Below the pieces are notes generated by a model. That model ran no database searches. It was not told where the DNA came from and saw only the letters and a program-made list of their open reading frames with translations. The position numbers were made by a program, and so were the translations under genes. Below, in pieces: positions 1-7,366 of a stretch of 64,000 bases of DNA (position 1 is the stretch's first letter; every line of letters begins with the position of its first letter). Origin of the DNA: CAVVFX01 sp963747535 (GTDB lineage: Bacteria; Acidobacteriota; Terriglobia; Bryobacterales; Bryobacteraceae); NCBI GenBank assembly GCA_963747535.1, contig CAVVFX010000015.1, positions 1 to 64,000 of the forward strand, given 5' to 3'.

Positions 1-253
1 GGGTTAGGCATCCGGATTAAGTTACACAATTGACCGCAATGTCAAAACCACGGACAAGCGCGGCGGAAACGGGGCTTTGGGAGGTTGAAACGTGGCCCCG
101 GGCTGATGGCCACTCGGAAAGAGTCTGCCACCAGAGTGGTTAACGGAAACTTCGCAAGATCCAACTCCCGGACCTCGCGGGCCTCTCGGCCCGTAAGGGA
201 TCAACAGGAACCCAAGGTGTCCTGGATTAGCGTTTTGGTTTCGCCCTGAAATC
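1..253. other. No gene recognised
   Basis: Short ORFs occur on the minus strand but none has a recognisable product or start signal. This is the cut edge of the integrated element. No copy of the tRNA-His 3' end is seen here, so the element's left boundary is not within this stretch. Confidence 0.4.
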
Positions 254-484
254 CTATCTGCCCGACCGCGGATGGAAACCTCGCTGGTGCTCCATCAGCG
301 CTTGGCGCAAGTCCACAGATTTCTCCTCCAGCGAAACCAACTCGATCTGAAGCGTTTCTGCTCTCTCGTGATCGTAACTGTGTAAAGCAACCTCCGCCGC
401 TTCCCGGAGCCCACGGATTTGGGACACGCACTCCCGATAGACGTCCCATAGAGACTGACATTCCGCACATGCGTCAATTGCCAT
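254..484 (-). CDS. Small Cys-containing helical protein of unknown function
   Basis: This 76-residue protein begins with a CAEC motif near residues 6-9, followed by a Trp/Tyr-rich stretch and a long charged helix (about residues 20-65) with heptad-like Leu/Ala spacing. I see no signal peptide or membrane segment. Its composition is protein-like rather than that of a GC-rich shadow. It lies 12 bp downstream of another small minus-strand ORF, at the cargo end of the integrated element. No clear Shine-Dalgarno precedes the ATG. I do not recognise a named family; a coiled-coil protein with a metal or redox CxxC is an inference. Confidence 0.5.
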   Translation of the reverse strand: MAIDACAECQSLWDVYRECVSQIRGLREAAEVALHSYDHERAETLQIELVSLEEKSVDLRQALMEHQRGFHPRSGR

Positions 485-496
485 GCGTTTTTTAGT

Positions 497-748
497 TTAT
501 TCGATGTGGCACTCTCTGCAAGACGCTGGCTTCAAATCCGGTTGTAGCGCGGCGCACTCAATAAATGTTCCAATGGACGCCTGAAATCTGGTGTATCGGA
601 AAACGCACAGTTTTGAACGGATCGTGGTTGTAGTCATCGGTCTAGTCTTTACCCATTCCTGACGATTTTCCAACGACCAATCGGTCGGTTGGTCCGAAAT
701 GGGGTTCTGGGAAGTTGATCCCGTGAAGCCCCCGTCTTGAGACGCCAA
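497..748 (-). CDS. Hypothetical small protein with C-terminal CRECH motif
   Basis: This 83-residue ORF has a polar, low-complexity N-terminus and a more protein-like C-terminal third ending in Cys-Arg-Glu-Cys-His-Ile-Glu. CxxCH is a haem-attachment pattern in exported proteins, but there is no signal peptide, so haem binding is unlikely and a metal site is equally possible. It is followed 12 bp later by another small ORF on the same strand, so the two could form a transcription unit. The family is unknown and the ORF may be spurious. Confidence 0.3.
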   Translation of the reverse strand: MASQDGGFTGSTSQNPISDQPTDWSLENRQEWVKTRPMTTTTIRSKLCVFRYTRFQASIGTFIECAALQPDLKPASCRECHIE

Positions 749-1145
749 GCCTGTAAACTAAAGCTTCAAGTGAGGATACCGGAGGAAGAGATTCGCAACT
801 TGTTGGACGCACCGGCGCGCGTCTTCACAGCGCAAGCATGGGCCCGATGGCATGAGCGCGTTGGAATTCACCCTGTTCCACCCTTGCCGCGCAACACCGC
901 TTTACCCATACGCGGCCCCCGGGGTGACTCTGCTCTCGTTTACTATGGCTGACGGATACCAGCCCGTCAGCTGGGTGGGATACCAGCTAACAGGTGGCGT
1001 CAACCTATTCCATCGCGATGGTCACCCTGCCGGGAGACACGCAGGTGCAGCGCGGCGCCGCTTCCCAGATGGTTCGGTCGGGTCAGATCCGGAAACCTCC
1101 TTTGGACAAGGTACGCACCCAAAGACCTAGCTGGTACACCTGAGG
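749..1145. other. Intergenic, no gene recognised
   Basis: About 400 bp between the small ORFs and the relaxase stop. Plus-strand ORFs overlap here in different frames, but none resembles a known protein or has a convincing start. It may contain decayed element sequence. No tRNA-derived att repeat is visible. Confidence 0.4.
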
Positions 1146-2600
1146 TCAGCGGCCGATCGAACGATCTCGATGCCGGTCTCGAATGCGGATCTGATCGCGT
1201 TTATGTTGTTCCGCCGTTTCAAGAGCTGTGTCGCGAAGAGCCTTCTGATATCGTCCCAACCAGCCGCCCCAGCCATCCTCGGTCGGCATGATCCCGCGTT
1301 CGACCAGTTCGCGTGCCGCTTTACCTAGCTGGAGGCGGTTGCTCAATACGTTTTCCGCGTCGCCGAGATCGTTAATCTCTATTGAGTCGCCGAATCGCTT
1401 CCGCAAGCGCATAAATGAGTTCGTCCCGAGTTCACCCCGGCTCCTGGCCTTCTCAATCTCAGGCGTGTAGTGGATGAAATGGATCTTCGCATCAGTTCCT
1501 TCGACCATCAAATAATTGCGCCCGGTTTGCTCATCCTGGCCATGAACGAGCACCCGGCCATCAACGGAGGCGACCTGATTAAGATCGAGAACTCCGATGG
1601 GCAGGCGCCTGTCTGACATGACCGCCCCGTGCGCCGCGAGCGTTCTCTGCCTGTCGATCGCTTTCTGCATCGCTCGGAGAATCGGTTCGAGGTCTCGGCG
1701 GACGCGCCATTCGGACGGTCCGATTGGTTTCGCCAACCCCATTTTGCAAAGGACGGCGAGGCGCGCGACCTCTTGCTGCCCGTGAATCCGTGTGGTCTCG
1801 TCTGGACCAAACTGCAACGGATTCCGAATAACCGCGAAGTACTGCGGTTCGAGGTCTGAGCTTGGCGCCTGCGTACCTCTCAGAAGCCTACGGTCGAGCG
1901 AGGTGAAGCGCTTCTCGGTGATTTCACGGCGCTCGGACTCGAACGAATCGAGCTCCGTGCGATAACCAAGTTGGCGGGTACACAGATCCGCGGCAATGTT
2001 CCGAATCCCTTGCTGCACATAGTCCCGGTTCAAACGAAGAGATTCGCCGCTGCTTCTCACACCTCGGACCACCACGTGAACATGCGGATGCTCCGTATTG
2101 TGGTGCTCCACCGCCGCCCATTCGAGGTCCGTGCCGAGATCGTTCTCCATCCGTTCGATCAGATCGCGTGTCAGGCGTGACAGATCTACCCGATCACCGA
2201 ATTCCGGGGAGATGATTAACTTCCAGATTCGCTCATCGCCCGCGGTCTGCCAGTCTAATAGTTGCCGTGCGATGTTGATCCCTACGCGCTCTCGATCAAA
2301 TCCTACGGCGTTTGCATCTTTTTCGAACGAAGCGCTCTCACGCCCAAGGTAACGGCCGTGCGCCTTCCATTGCCCTCGAATCTTGTTCTTCAGATACGTC
2401 ACTCGGACGGCGCAACGCTGATGGTAGGGACGTGTGAATTTCCCTTTTCCGCCGTGACTGCGGTTATTGGCCTTTCGGCTACTACGGGCGTAGTGCATTA
2501 GAAGCGTAAAACCTCTCGACCACGCCGCGCCCTCACTTCGAGCTGCGCACGGCTTTCGAGGTCGGAGCCGGACTTTCCGCTCTTCGTCAGTTTGTGCCAT
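1146..2600 (-). CDS. Relaxase / mobilisation nuclease (DUF3363-type, VirD2-like)
   Basis: Predicted to nick DNA at an origin of transfer and pilot the strand during conjugative mobilisation. The 484-residue protein has a basic N-terminus and the relaxase three-histidine metal motif, H171-P-H173-V-H175, followed by Val-Val-Val. A Tyr near residue 84 (HGRYLGRE) could be the nicking tyrosine, but this is an inference. The C-terminal half fits the DUF3363 extension found with this relaxase class. The start codon overlaps the end of the upstream ribbon-helix-helix gene by 14 bp, implying translational coupling. No type IV secretion genes are visible, so transfer would need a helper. Confidence 0.85.
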   Translation of the reverse strand: MAQTDEERKVRLRPRKPCAARSEGAAWSRGFTLLMHYARSSRKANNRSHGGKGKFTRPYHQRCAVRVTYLKNKIRGQWKAHGRYLGRESASFEKDANAVGFDRERVGINIARQLLDWQTAGDERIWKLIISPEFGDRVDLSRLTRDLIERMENDLGTDLEWAAVEHHNTEHPHVHVVVRGVRSSGESLRLNRDYVQQGIRNIAADLCTRQLGYRTELDSFESERREITEKRFTSLDRRLLRGTQAPSSDLEPQYFAVIRNPLQFGPDETTRIHGQQEVARLAVLCKMGLAKPIGPSEWRVRRDLEPILRAMQKAIDRQRTLAAHGAVMSDRRLPIGVLDLNQVASVDGRVLVHGQDEQTGRNYLMVEGTDAKIHFIHYTPEIEKARSRGELGTNSFMRLRKRFGDSIEINDLGDAENVLSNRLQLGKAARELVERGIMPTEDGWGGWLGRYQKALRDTALETAEQHKRDQIRIRDRHRDRSIGR

Positions 2601-3024
2601 GACTCACCAAATCCTGCATGGCGGCCCGCGCCTCGCCTGACATTGACTGACCGGCAGTCTTGACGAGCCGGTCGTAACGTTCCCTCGCGCGGGCGATGGC
2701 TTGTAGCATGGCATCGGGCGGCGGTTCCGGGACACAAGTCAAAAGGGTTTTAGCAAGAGCATCCACCAGCGCAAACAGGGCCTGCTGTCCTCTGCCGACG
2801 CGAAAGATGTCTCGCGATACACGGTCAAAGCCTCCCGCAATCCGTTCCTCAGTGCCGGTCAGTTCCGCGCGTCCATTCAGCTCGTTCCGGATCGCCGCGC
2901 GAATGAATGCACTGGGACTTGCGTAGCCCCTCGCCTTCGCGGCCTCCTCGATCTGACCATGGTCTTCTCTCGGTATCCGGACCCCGATTCTGGCGCTCCG
3001 GCTGGCTCCAACATGTTTTCGCAT
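2587..3024 (-). CDS. Ribbon-helix-helix mobilisation accessory protein (MobC-like)
   Basis: This 145-residue protein opens with a ribbon-helix-helix-like segment (strand RIGVRIP, then helices around EEAAKARGYASPSAFIRAAI), as in relaxosome accessory proteins that bind oriT. The rest is helical. The ATG at 3024 is preferred because the motif follows within about 15 residues; an in-frame ATG 36 bp upstream would add an unconserved-looking tail. It overlaps the relaxase start, as in MobC/relaxase operons. A likely role is oriT recognition and operon autoregulation (inference). Confidence 0.65.
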   Translation of the reverse strand: MRKHVGASRSARIGVRIPREDHGQIEEAAKARGYASPSAFIRAAIRNELNGRAELTGTEERIAGGFDRVSRDIFRVGRGQQALFALVDALAKTLLTCVPEPPPDAMLQAIARARERYDRLVKTAGQSMSGEARAAMQDLVSHGTN

Positions 3025-3327
3025 AACTATAAGGGAGTGGCTGAGGCCATTACCGAACACTTGGATCGCAGGATTCGAGGGTTTTCACTACTAAAAATCC
3101 CAGCGTTCAACGTTGGTCGAACGTGCTGGTGAATTTGTTCCACAGTGGAAGCTATTGAAGAACTGACCGGTTGAGAAACAGAAAACACAATCTCGTTCAA
3201 CATTTCCTTTATGTTCCACTACCGGTGTTTTGCTGCCTGTTACGGCGTATGCTCCCTCACTCGTATGGTCTGCGCCTGTGCCGAGCGTTAAAAAACGCCG
3301 AATAGTACCGAATAGCACCGGACAAAG

Positions 3328-3352
3328 CCGAACAACATTCGGTCTTGTTCGG
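3328..3352. promoter_or_regulatory. Operator-like inverted repeat between divergent mobilisation operons
   Basis: A perfect inverted repeat, CCGAACAA and TTGTTCGG with a 9-bp spacer, lies in the divergent spacer between the relaxase operon and the HTH/ATPase operon. The motif CCGAA is repeated several more times just upstream (3298-3335), giving an iteron-like look. A TACAAT hexamer near 3366 could be the -10 element of the plus-strand operon. The intergenic stretch 3061-3392 otherwise holds no convincing gene. Confidence 0.45.
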
Positions 3353-3392
3353 TATTTGATAGGCTACAATTGGCTCGTTTGCCCATAGAAGT

Positions 3393-3815
3393 ATGGACCC
3401 AAATATCAACAAGTTACTGGAGAGTATCCCCGAGAAGCCGCCTCGATCTAAACTGCAAGCTCATGCGGACTTGATCAGCGCGCTGCGACGAAAACGCCTC
3501 ACATACCGGGAGATCGCGCAGTTCTTCCGAGAGCATTTGGCAATCACGGTTGCTCCGAGCACTATCCACGACTTTGTCCGAGTCCGCCGGCAACGACGAA
3601 GCGTTTCCATAAATGAGGAGCGCACCGGCGATGAGCCGGAAAGTGTTTTGGAGCCGCGAGCAACCGGAATCCCCGCTCAGGAGGATGCTGTGCAGCGAAA
3701 AATTAATGCCTTAAAGCAGCGAACTCCCACGAACGAACCTCAACCACTCTTCACCTACGAGGCAGATGAGCCTTTGAAATTGCGGAGAAAACCAGTGTCA
3801 GACAAAGTCGACTGA
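3393..3815 (+). CDS. Helix-turn-helix protein of the mobilisation module
   Basis: A 140-residue basic protein. Residues about 30-65 contain a resolvase-like helix-turn-helix (Thr-Tyr-Arg-Glu-Ile-Ala, then APSTIHDFVR) that resembles DNA-binding accessory proteins encoded next to TraL-like ATPases on mobilisable elements. The C-terminal half is polar and probably disordered. It is the first gene of the rightward operon and follows the inverted repeat at 3328-3352, so it is a candidate autoregulator. No exact family name is assigned. Confidence 0.6.
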   Translation: MDPNINKLLESIPEKPPRSKLQAHADLISALRRKRLTYREIAQFFREHLAITVAPSTIHDFVRVRRQRRSVSINEERTGDEPESVLEPRATGIPAQEDAVQRKINALKQRTPTNEPQPLFTYEADEPLKLRRKPVSDKVD

Positions 3816-3929
3816 AGCTCCGTCGCCGACGTGTCGAAATTTCTCCTTCATGTGTTCGGATTCGTCGCTGCCAATCCCTTATAAGAGATGGCCGCATTTT
3901 CGCGAACAAACGAAAAGGGAGATGGAACC

Positions 3930-4688
3930 GTGTCAGAGCAGACTGAACGAATACCGACCGATACGCCCAAGCTACGTAAGCGCGTCGTGTTCACTAAGGG
4001 AGGAAAAGGTGGCGTTGGAAAGACTGGCGTCATGATTCATCTGGCAGAATGGTTTCTCGCCAATGAAATCCCGTTCACGCTTCTCGATCTTGATACCGAG
4101 AATAAGTCGCGGGGTAGCCTTAAACACTACTTCAACGGACTTGCCAGGAAGATCAACATTCACACTGATGCCGGACTGGACATGTTCATTGATTGCCTTT
4201 CCGAGGGTGCCCCGGTTGTGCTGGCCGACATGGGAGCTGGATCGGGTCAGGTGGCTCTCAACTGGTTTGAAACGATGTATCCGGACTTGTCCGAACACGG
4301 CATACTATTTACCGCGATCGGAGTAGTCACCTCCGACCCGGCCAGCGTGGAAAGCGTGTTGGGTTGGGCCGCGCGCCTGCAGAACCGTGTGGATTACTTG
4401 ATTGTGGAAAATGCCACGACGCCGCAAGCTGACTTCTCCTATTGGCGAGACAGCGATCAGAGCGACCGTTTCCGAGAAGTGTTTAAGCCAGTAGTGCTGT
4501 CGATGGAATACCGCCTGGCAGACCTCGAGAACGCATCACGACAACATGGCGTCACGCTCGCCCAGATCGCCCAGCGAACGACGAACGCGGCGGAACTGCA
4601 AAAAGCTTCGTTCGTCATCCGAGCACAAAGCTACCGTCGACGCATGTTTCAGGAATTTGATAAAGCGAAGGATCTCTTCCTGCCATGA
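3930..4688 (+). CDS. P-loop ATPase with deviant Walker A (TraL/ParA-like)
   Basis: A SIMIBI-class ATPase of 252 residues. The deviant Walker A is KGGKGGVGKTG, about 25 residues from the start, with an LLDLDTENKSRG segment in place of the ParA Walker A' (DxDxQ) and VLADMGAGSG as the Walker B-like strand. Related proteins sit beside relaxases, where they are thought to act in transfer or segregation. I chose the GTG at 3930 because AAGGGAG precedes it by about 8 bp; the in-frame ATG at 3888 lacks such a site. It overlaps the next gene by 4 bp (ATGA). Whether it acts in partition or in mobilisation is not decided by the sequence. Confidence 0.75.
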   Translation: MSEQTERIPTDTPKLRKRVVFTKGGKGGVGKTGVMIHLAEWFLANEIPFTLLDLDTENKSRGSLKHYFNGLARKINIHTDAGLDMFIDCLSEGAPVVLADMGAGSGQVALNWFETMYPDLSEHGILFTAIGVVTSDPASVESVLGWAARLQNRVDYLIVENATTPQADFSYWRDSDQSDRFREVFKPVVLSMEYRLADLENASRQHGVTLAQIAQRTTNAAELQKASFVIRAQSYRRRMFQEFDKAKDLFLP

Positions 4689-5509
4689 AACCGCCCGCGG
4701 TAACCCCAATCCGAGACGGCATGGGAATAGAATCGGATCCGAAATCCGCGCAAGACGTGCAATGGGTTGACGAAGTGGCTGCGCTACTCCCCGAGGAGTC
4801 ACGCCTCGGTTGGTACCGAAATATCCGGCCGTGGTTGCGGACGCTCCCGCCTGACGATGAGGTCGCGCACCTGGCGTATTCGATGGGTTACCTTGCCTTG
4901 CTCACTCGCAGCGCGCCAGCGCTGGTCGCCACCGAAAGGGCGAATCTGACGGCGCTGCTTCAACGGTTTACCGACGAGGTCACTGGCGCTGTGAAGACTA
5001 CCGCGGACTATCATAAAAAGCTCAGCGAGCGATTGAGCGCATTGCCCGCCGAGATCGCTCAAGGCTTGAGCCCGAGCGCCCTTGCTGGTGACATTGCGGC
5101 CGGAGTGCGGACGCAGTTCTTGAACTCGGGAGTGCCGGAGGCGGGAAGACTGCTCAAAGAACAGGGAGACTATCTCCGGCAATTGGTTGCAGACCAGACT
5201 CGTACCCTTTCTGAATTCCGGCAGCAACTGAACGAATCCCGGAGTCACGTGAACGCTGCGCTTCAAACGGTGGTTCGGAGCGCAGATGCCGCGAAGACGT
5301 CGATCGATAAATGGGATCGCGAAACGCGCCAGGTGCAATGGCTGCATCTGGGAGGCGTATGGTTAATTGGGTTGCTTCTGGGCGCGCTGTTGTACTGGTG
5401 GTTGCTCGCTCCGCAGGAAGCCGGCAGGCAACAACAAGAGCAGCCAAGTCAACAACCGGAGCACACAAGTCCCCGTCCAGGAACGGCGAGCCGGCGGGCA
5501 CCGAAATGA
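4685..5509 (+). CDS. Coiled-coil membrane protein of the mobilisation operon
   Basis: A 274-residue protein with an N-terminal helical domain, a long Gln/Glu-rich coiled-coil region (about residues 90-210), one strong membrane helix around 222-242 (Gly/Leu/Trp-rich), and a short Gln/Pro-rich tail. The architecture resembles TraM-like or MobB-like membrane accessory proteins that follow a TraL-like ATPase on mobilisable elements. It overlaps the genes on both sides by 4 bp, so it is made in a tightly coupled operon. It could tether the relaxosome or ATPase to the membrane (inference). Confidence 0.6.
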   Translation: MKPPAVTPIRDGMGIESDPKSAQDVQWVDEVAALLPEESRLGWYRNIRPWLRTLPPDDEVAHLAYSMGYLALLTRSAPALVATERANLTALLQRFTDEVTGAVKTTADYHKKLSERLSALPAEIAQGLSPSALAGDIAAGVRTQFLNSGVPEAGRLLKEQGDYLRQLVADQTRTLSEFRQQLNESRSHVNAALQTVVRSADAAKTSIDKWDRETRQVQWLHLGGVWLIGLLLGALLYWWLLAPQEAGRQQQEQPSQQPEHTSPRPGTASRRAPK

Positions 5510-5754
5510 TAGGTTACCGACGGGAAGCGCGTAGGAGAAATCCAACTGGGGCTGCGGATGTTTTGGAATCAAACATCTCGGCTCGGTTTTGGTTAACGTC
5601 TGTGCTCATCAGTGCCGCAGGGTTGCGGGTGCCGGCCGCGAATTCGCCGGAGTTCGACAAGCGAGCTGTCGAAATGGCCGGAAGTGCGCTTCAAAGATTG
5701 GAACGATTCTGCTCCGGGCAACCCTGCCGGCCCGAGGAGCATCGCCTCGCCTAA
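5506..5754 (+). CDS. Small membrane or exported protein in the mobilisation operon
   Basis: This 82-residue ORF starts at an ATG overlapping the preceding stop (ATGA). It has a basic N-terminus, one hydrophobic segment at about residues 28-45, and a C-terminal part with two Cys residues (FCSGQPC). The tight overlap and immediate continuation into the excisionase-like gene support a real gene. No family is recognised. It could be an exported disulfide-containing peptide or a single-pass membrane partner of the coiled-coil protein before it. Confidence 0.5.
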   Translation: MIGYRREARRRNPTGAADVLESNISARFWLTSVLISAAGLRVPAANSPEFDKRAVEMAGSALQRLERFCSGQPCRPEEHRLA

Positions 5755-5976
5755 ATGGGTGCTGCCATGGCCGTCGAGAACACCACTTTCGAGAAGCATT
5801 ACCGCGTTGGCGACCTCGCCGAGTTGTGGAGTCTTGGGCGCGAGACTGTCCGCAAGCTGGTCAAGGACGATCCGGGCGTAATCAAAATCCGGATGGGGCG
5901 AAACAAGGCCCATACGGTCTATTCTGTGCCGGAGTCGGCGGCTGCTCGAATCCACACTCGATTGCTCAACGGATAG
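5755..5976 (+). CDS. Excisionase-like HTH protein
   Basis: A 73-residue protein with a MerR/Xis-type winged helix-turn-helix: YRVGDLAELWSLGRETVRKLV at about residues 16-36, then a basic wing (IRMGRNKAHTVYSVPESAAARIH). Such proteins bind att sites and direct integrases toward excision. The ATG at 5755 directly abuts the previous stop; the ATG at 5767 is an alternative start. The gene is convergent with the integrase and overlaps its 3' end by 11 bp, the usual arrangement of a recombination-directionality gene beside its integrase. Confidence 0.7.
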   Translation: MGAAMAVENTTFEKHYRVGDLAELWSLGRETVRKLVKDDPGVIKIRMGRNKAHTVYSVPESAAARIHTRLLNG

Positions 5977-7186
5977 CAACCAGCTTCGGTTTCGGCTTGT
6001 CATCAAATGCTTCTTTCAGGATTTCCGTCAGCCGACGCTGACGGCCCTTGACCCATTTTGAATAGCTCTTTCTGACAGTCTGCTCGGTATCACCAATCAG
6101 TTCCGCCACATCCGCGATGGGCACGCCCTTCTCTAAAAGTATCCGGACGAAGGTGTGACGAAATCTGTGTGGTGTGGGCTTTTCCTCAAACGGTCCCGCA
6201 ACCGCAAAGACACGATCCAAACGCTTACCTCGCCAGATCTCTGTCAGCTGCCGCATGTTCATGGTGACACCGCAACGGAAGATGAGTGCCCCATTTTTCT
6301 TTTCCCGATCGCGCAGACGGTTCACCAGCCAATCAGGTATCCACGTGTAGAGTTCTTTCTTCGTCTTGTGCATCCGCAAGAACACATCGTTGCCGTCAAG
6401 GCGCTTGGTGATATCGAACGTGGCGATATCGGAAATCCGCAAGCCGGTGTAGACCGAAAGAAACACAAAATCCTTCACGTCCTCGCCGGTCCAATTCCGA
6501 TGGCCGGGCCCTGGTTTCGCTGGTCCAAACGTATCACAAGCCTTGTATATACTCTCCAGTTCCTCATCAGAAAAGGGTGACTTCGGCAACGGAACGGATG
6601 CGCCCTCGGGAGCTTCGAGGTCACTTGCGATGTCTTCGGTGATGAATTTGCGCTTGATGCAAAACCGGATGAAGCCCTTGAGGCGTTCGAGTTTCTTTGC
6701 CTTGGCGCGGTCGCCGTCTTTCCAGCTAGCCGTGAAGCGGTCCATGTCGCTGACGTCGAGTTGGTCCAGACAGACATAGCCCCGGCTCTCGGCATAGGCG
6801 AGAAGCTGCCGGGTGAAGGTGCGGTACTTTTTCAGGGTTGCGGGCGCCACGCCGCGATTTTGGCGGTAGGACAGAAAGGCCGCCGTAGCATCCATGATGG
6901 TGGTTCGTGTTGGCTCTACCGGTTGCGGTGGCGCTGGCGTGTTGGCGGTCGGACCGCTCCAACTTCCAGCCTTCTCCAAAGACTCAGCTGCGGTCTTGGC
7001 ATCGTCCCACTCCCATTTGCCGGTGCTTTGCCGGCGGAATTTCCCCTGAAGCGATCCTGTCACGAATATAGGACATTCGCAACGCTTCCAGCCCTTCCGG
7101 CGTTCATCAAGATCGCTGCTTTTGGAGTCTTCCGGATGACCAGTTTTGCAGTCTCGGCGATGGCGGCGGTACAGGTTGAGCGCCAT
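5966..7186 (-). CDS. Tyrosine recombinase / integrase
   Basis: A site-specific recombinase of 406 residues, expected to integrate and excise the element. The N-terminal region has a Cys-containing segment (RRDCKTGH, CECP) typical of integrases in this lineage. A SAM-like core-binding domain spans about 95-190 and the catalytic domain about 200-390. Catalytic residues seen are R250 in TGLR, the HRFR box (H340, R343), and Y375 in KSYSKW. The gene starts 63 bp from the 3' end of tRNA-His, which points to that tRNA as the attachment site. The protein looks full length. Confidence 0.9.
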   Translation of the reverse strand: MALNLYRRHRRDCKTGHPEDSKSSDLDERRKGWKRCECPIFVTGSLQGKFRRQSTGKWEWDDAKTAAESLEKAGSWSGPTANTPAPPQPVEPTRTTIMDATAAFLSYRQNRGVAPATLKKYRTFTRQLLAYAESRGYVCLDQLDVSDMDRFTASWKDGDRAKAKKLERLKGFIRFCIKRKFITEDIASDLEAPEGASVPLPKSPFSDEELESIYKACDTFGPAKPGPGHRNWTGEDVKDFVFLSVYTGLRISDIATFDITKRLDGNDVFLRMHKTKKELYTWIPDWLVNRLRDREKKNGALIFRCGVTMNMRQLTEIWRGKRLDRVFAVAGPFEEKPTPHRFRHTFVRILLEKGVPIADVAELIGDTEQTVRKSYSKWVKGRQRRLTEILKEAFDDKPKPKLVAIR

Positions 7187-7248
7187 ACCTCATTGTACGA
7201 TATTGCCCGACGAAACTCTCTATTATCCGTAAGTTATTGATTCTAAAT

Positions 7249-7326
7249 TGGGGTGGGTGGAGGGATTCGAACCCTCGACCACCGGAACCACAATCCGGCG
7301 CTCTACCAAGCTGAGCTACACCCACC
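7249..7326 (-). tRNA. tRNA-His (anticodon GTG)
   Basis: A full cloverleaf is readable on the minus strand. The acceptor stem GTGGGTG pairs with CACCCAC, and the extra 5' G (G-1) opposite C73 is diagnostic of tRNA-His. The D-loop segment is AGCTCAGCTTGGTAGAGC, the anticodon stem CCGGA/TCCGG encloses loop TTGTGGT, and the T-arm contains GGTTCGAATCC. CCA appears encoded at 7249-7251. The gene faces the integrase and is the probable integration target. Confidence 0.95.
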
Positions 7327-7366
7327 GTGAGGCAGAGTCTTTAGTTTAACATGAGGCCTGGTGCGC

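Larger units (their letters stand above)
1..7251. mobile_element. Integrated mobilisable element at tRNA-His (left end outside window)
   Basis: Relaxase, RHH accessory protein, HTH protein, KGGVGKT ATPase, membrane proteins, Xis-like protein and integrase occupy one compact block ending at the 3' end of tRNA-His. This is the layout of an integrative mobilisable element. The right attachment site should lie within the tRNA 3' segment (about 7249-7275). No second copy of that segment was seen at 1-1145, so the left end lies beyond the window. The stretch 1-1145 may be cargo. Confidence 0.7.

Noticed and set aside
3091..3318. A 75-codon ORF upstream of the RHH gene
   Set aside because: Atypical composition, no start signal, and overlap with the divergent promoter region.
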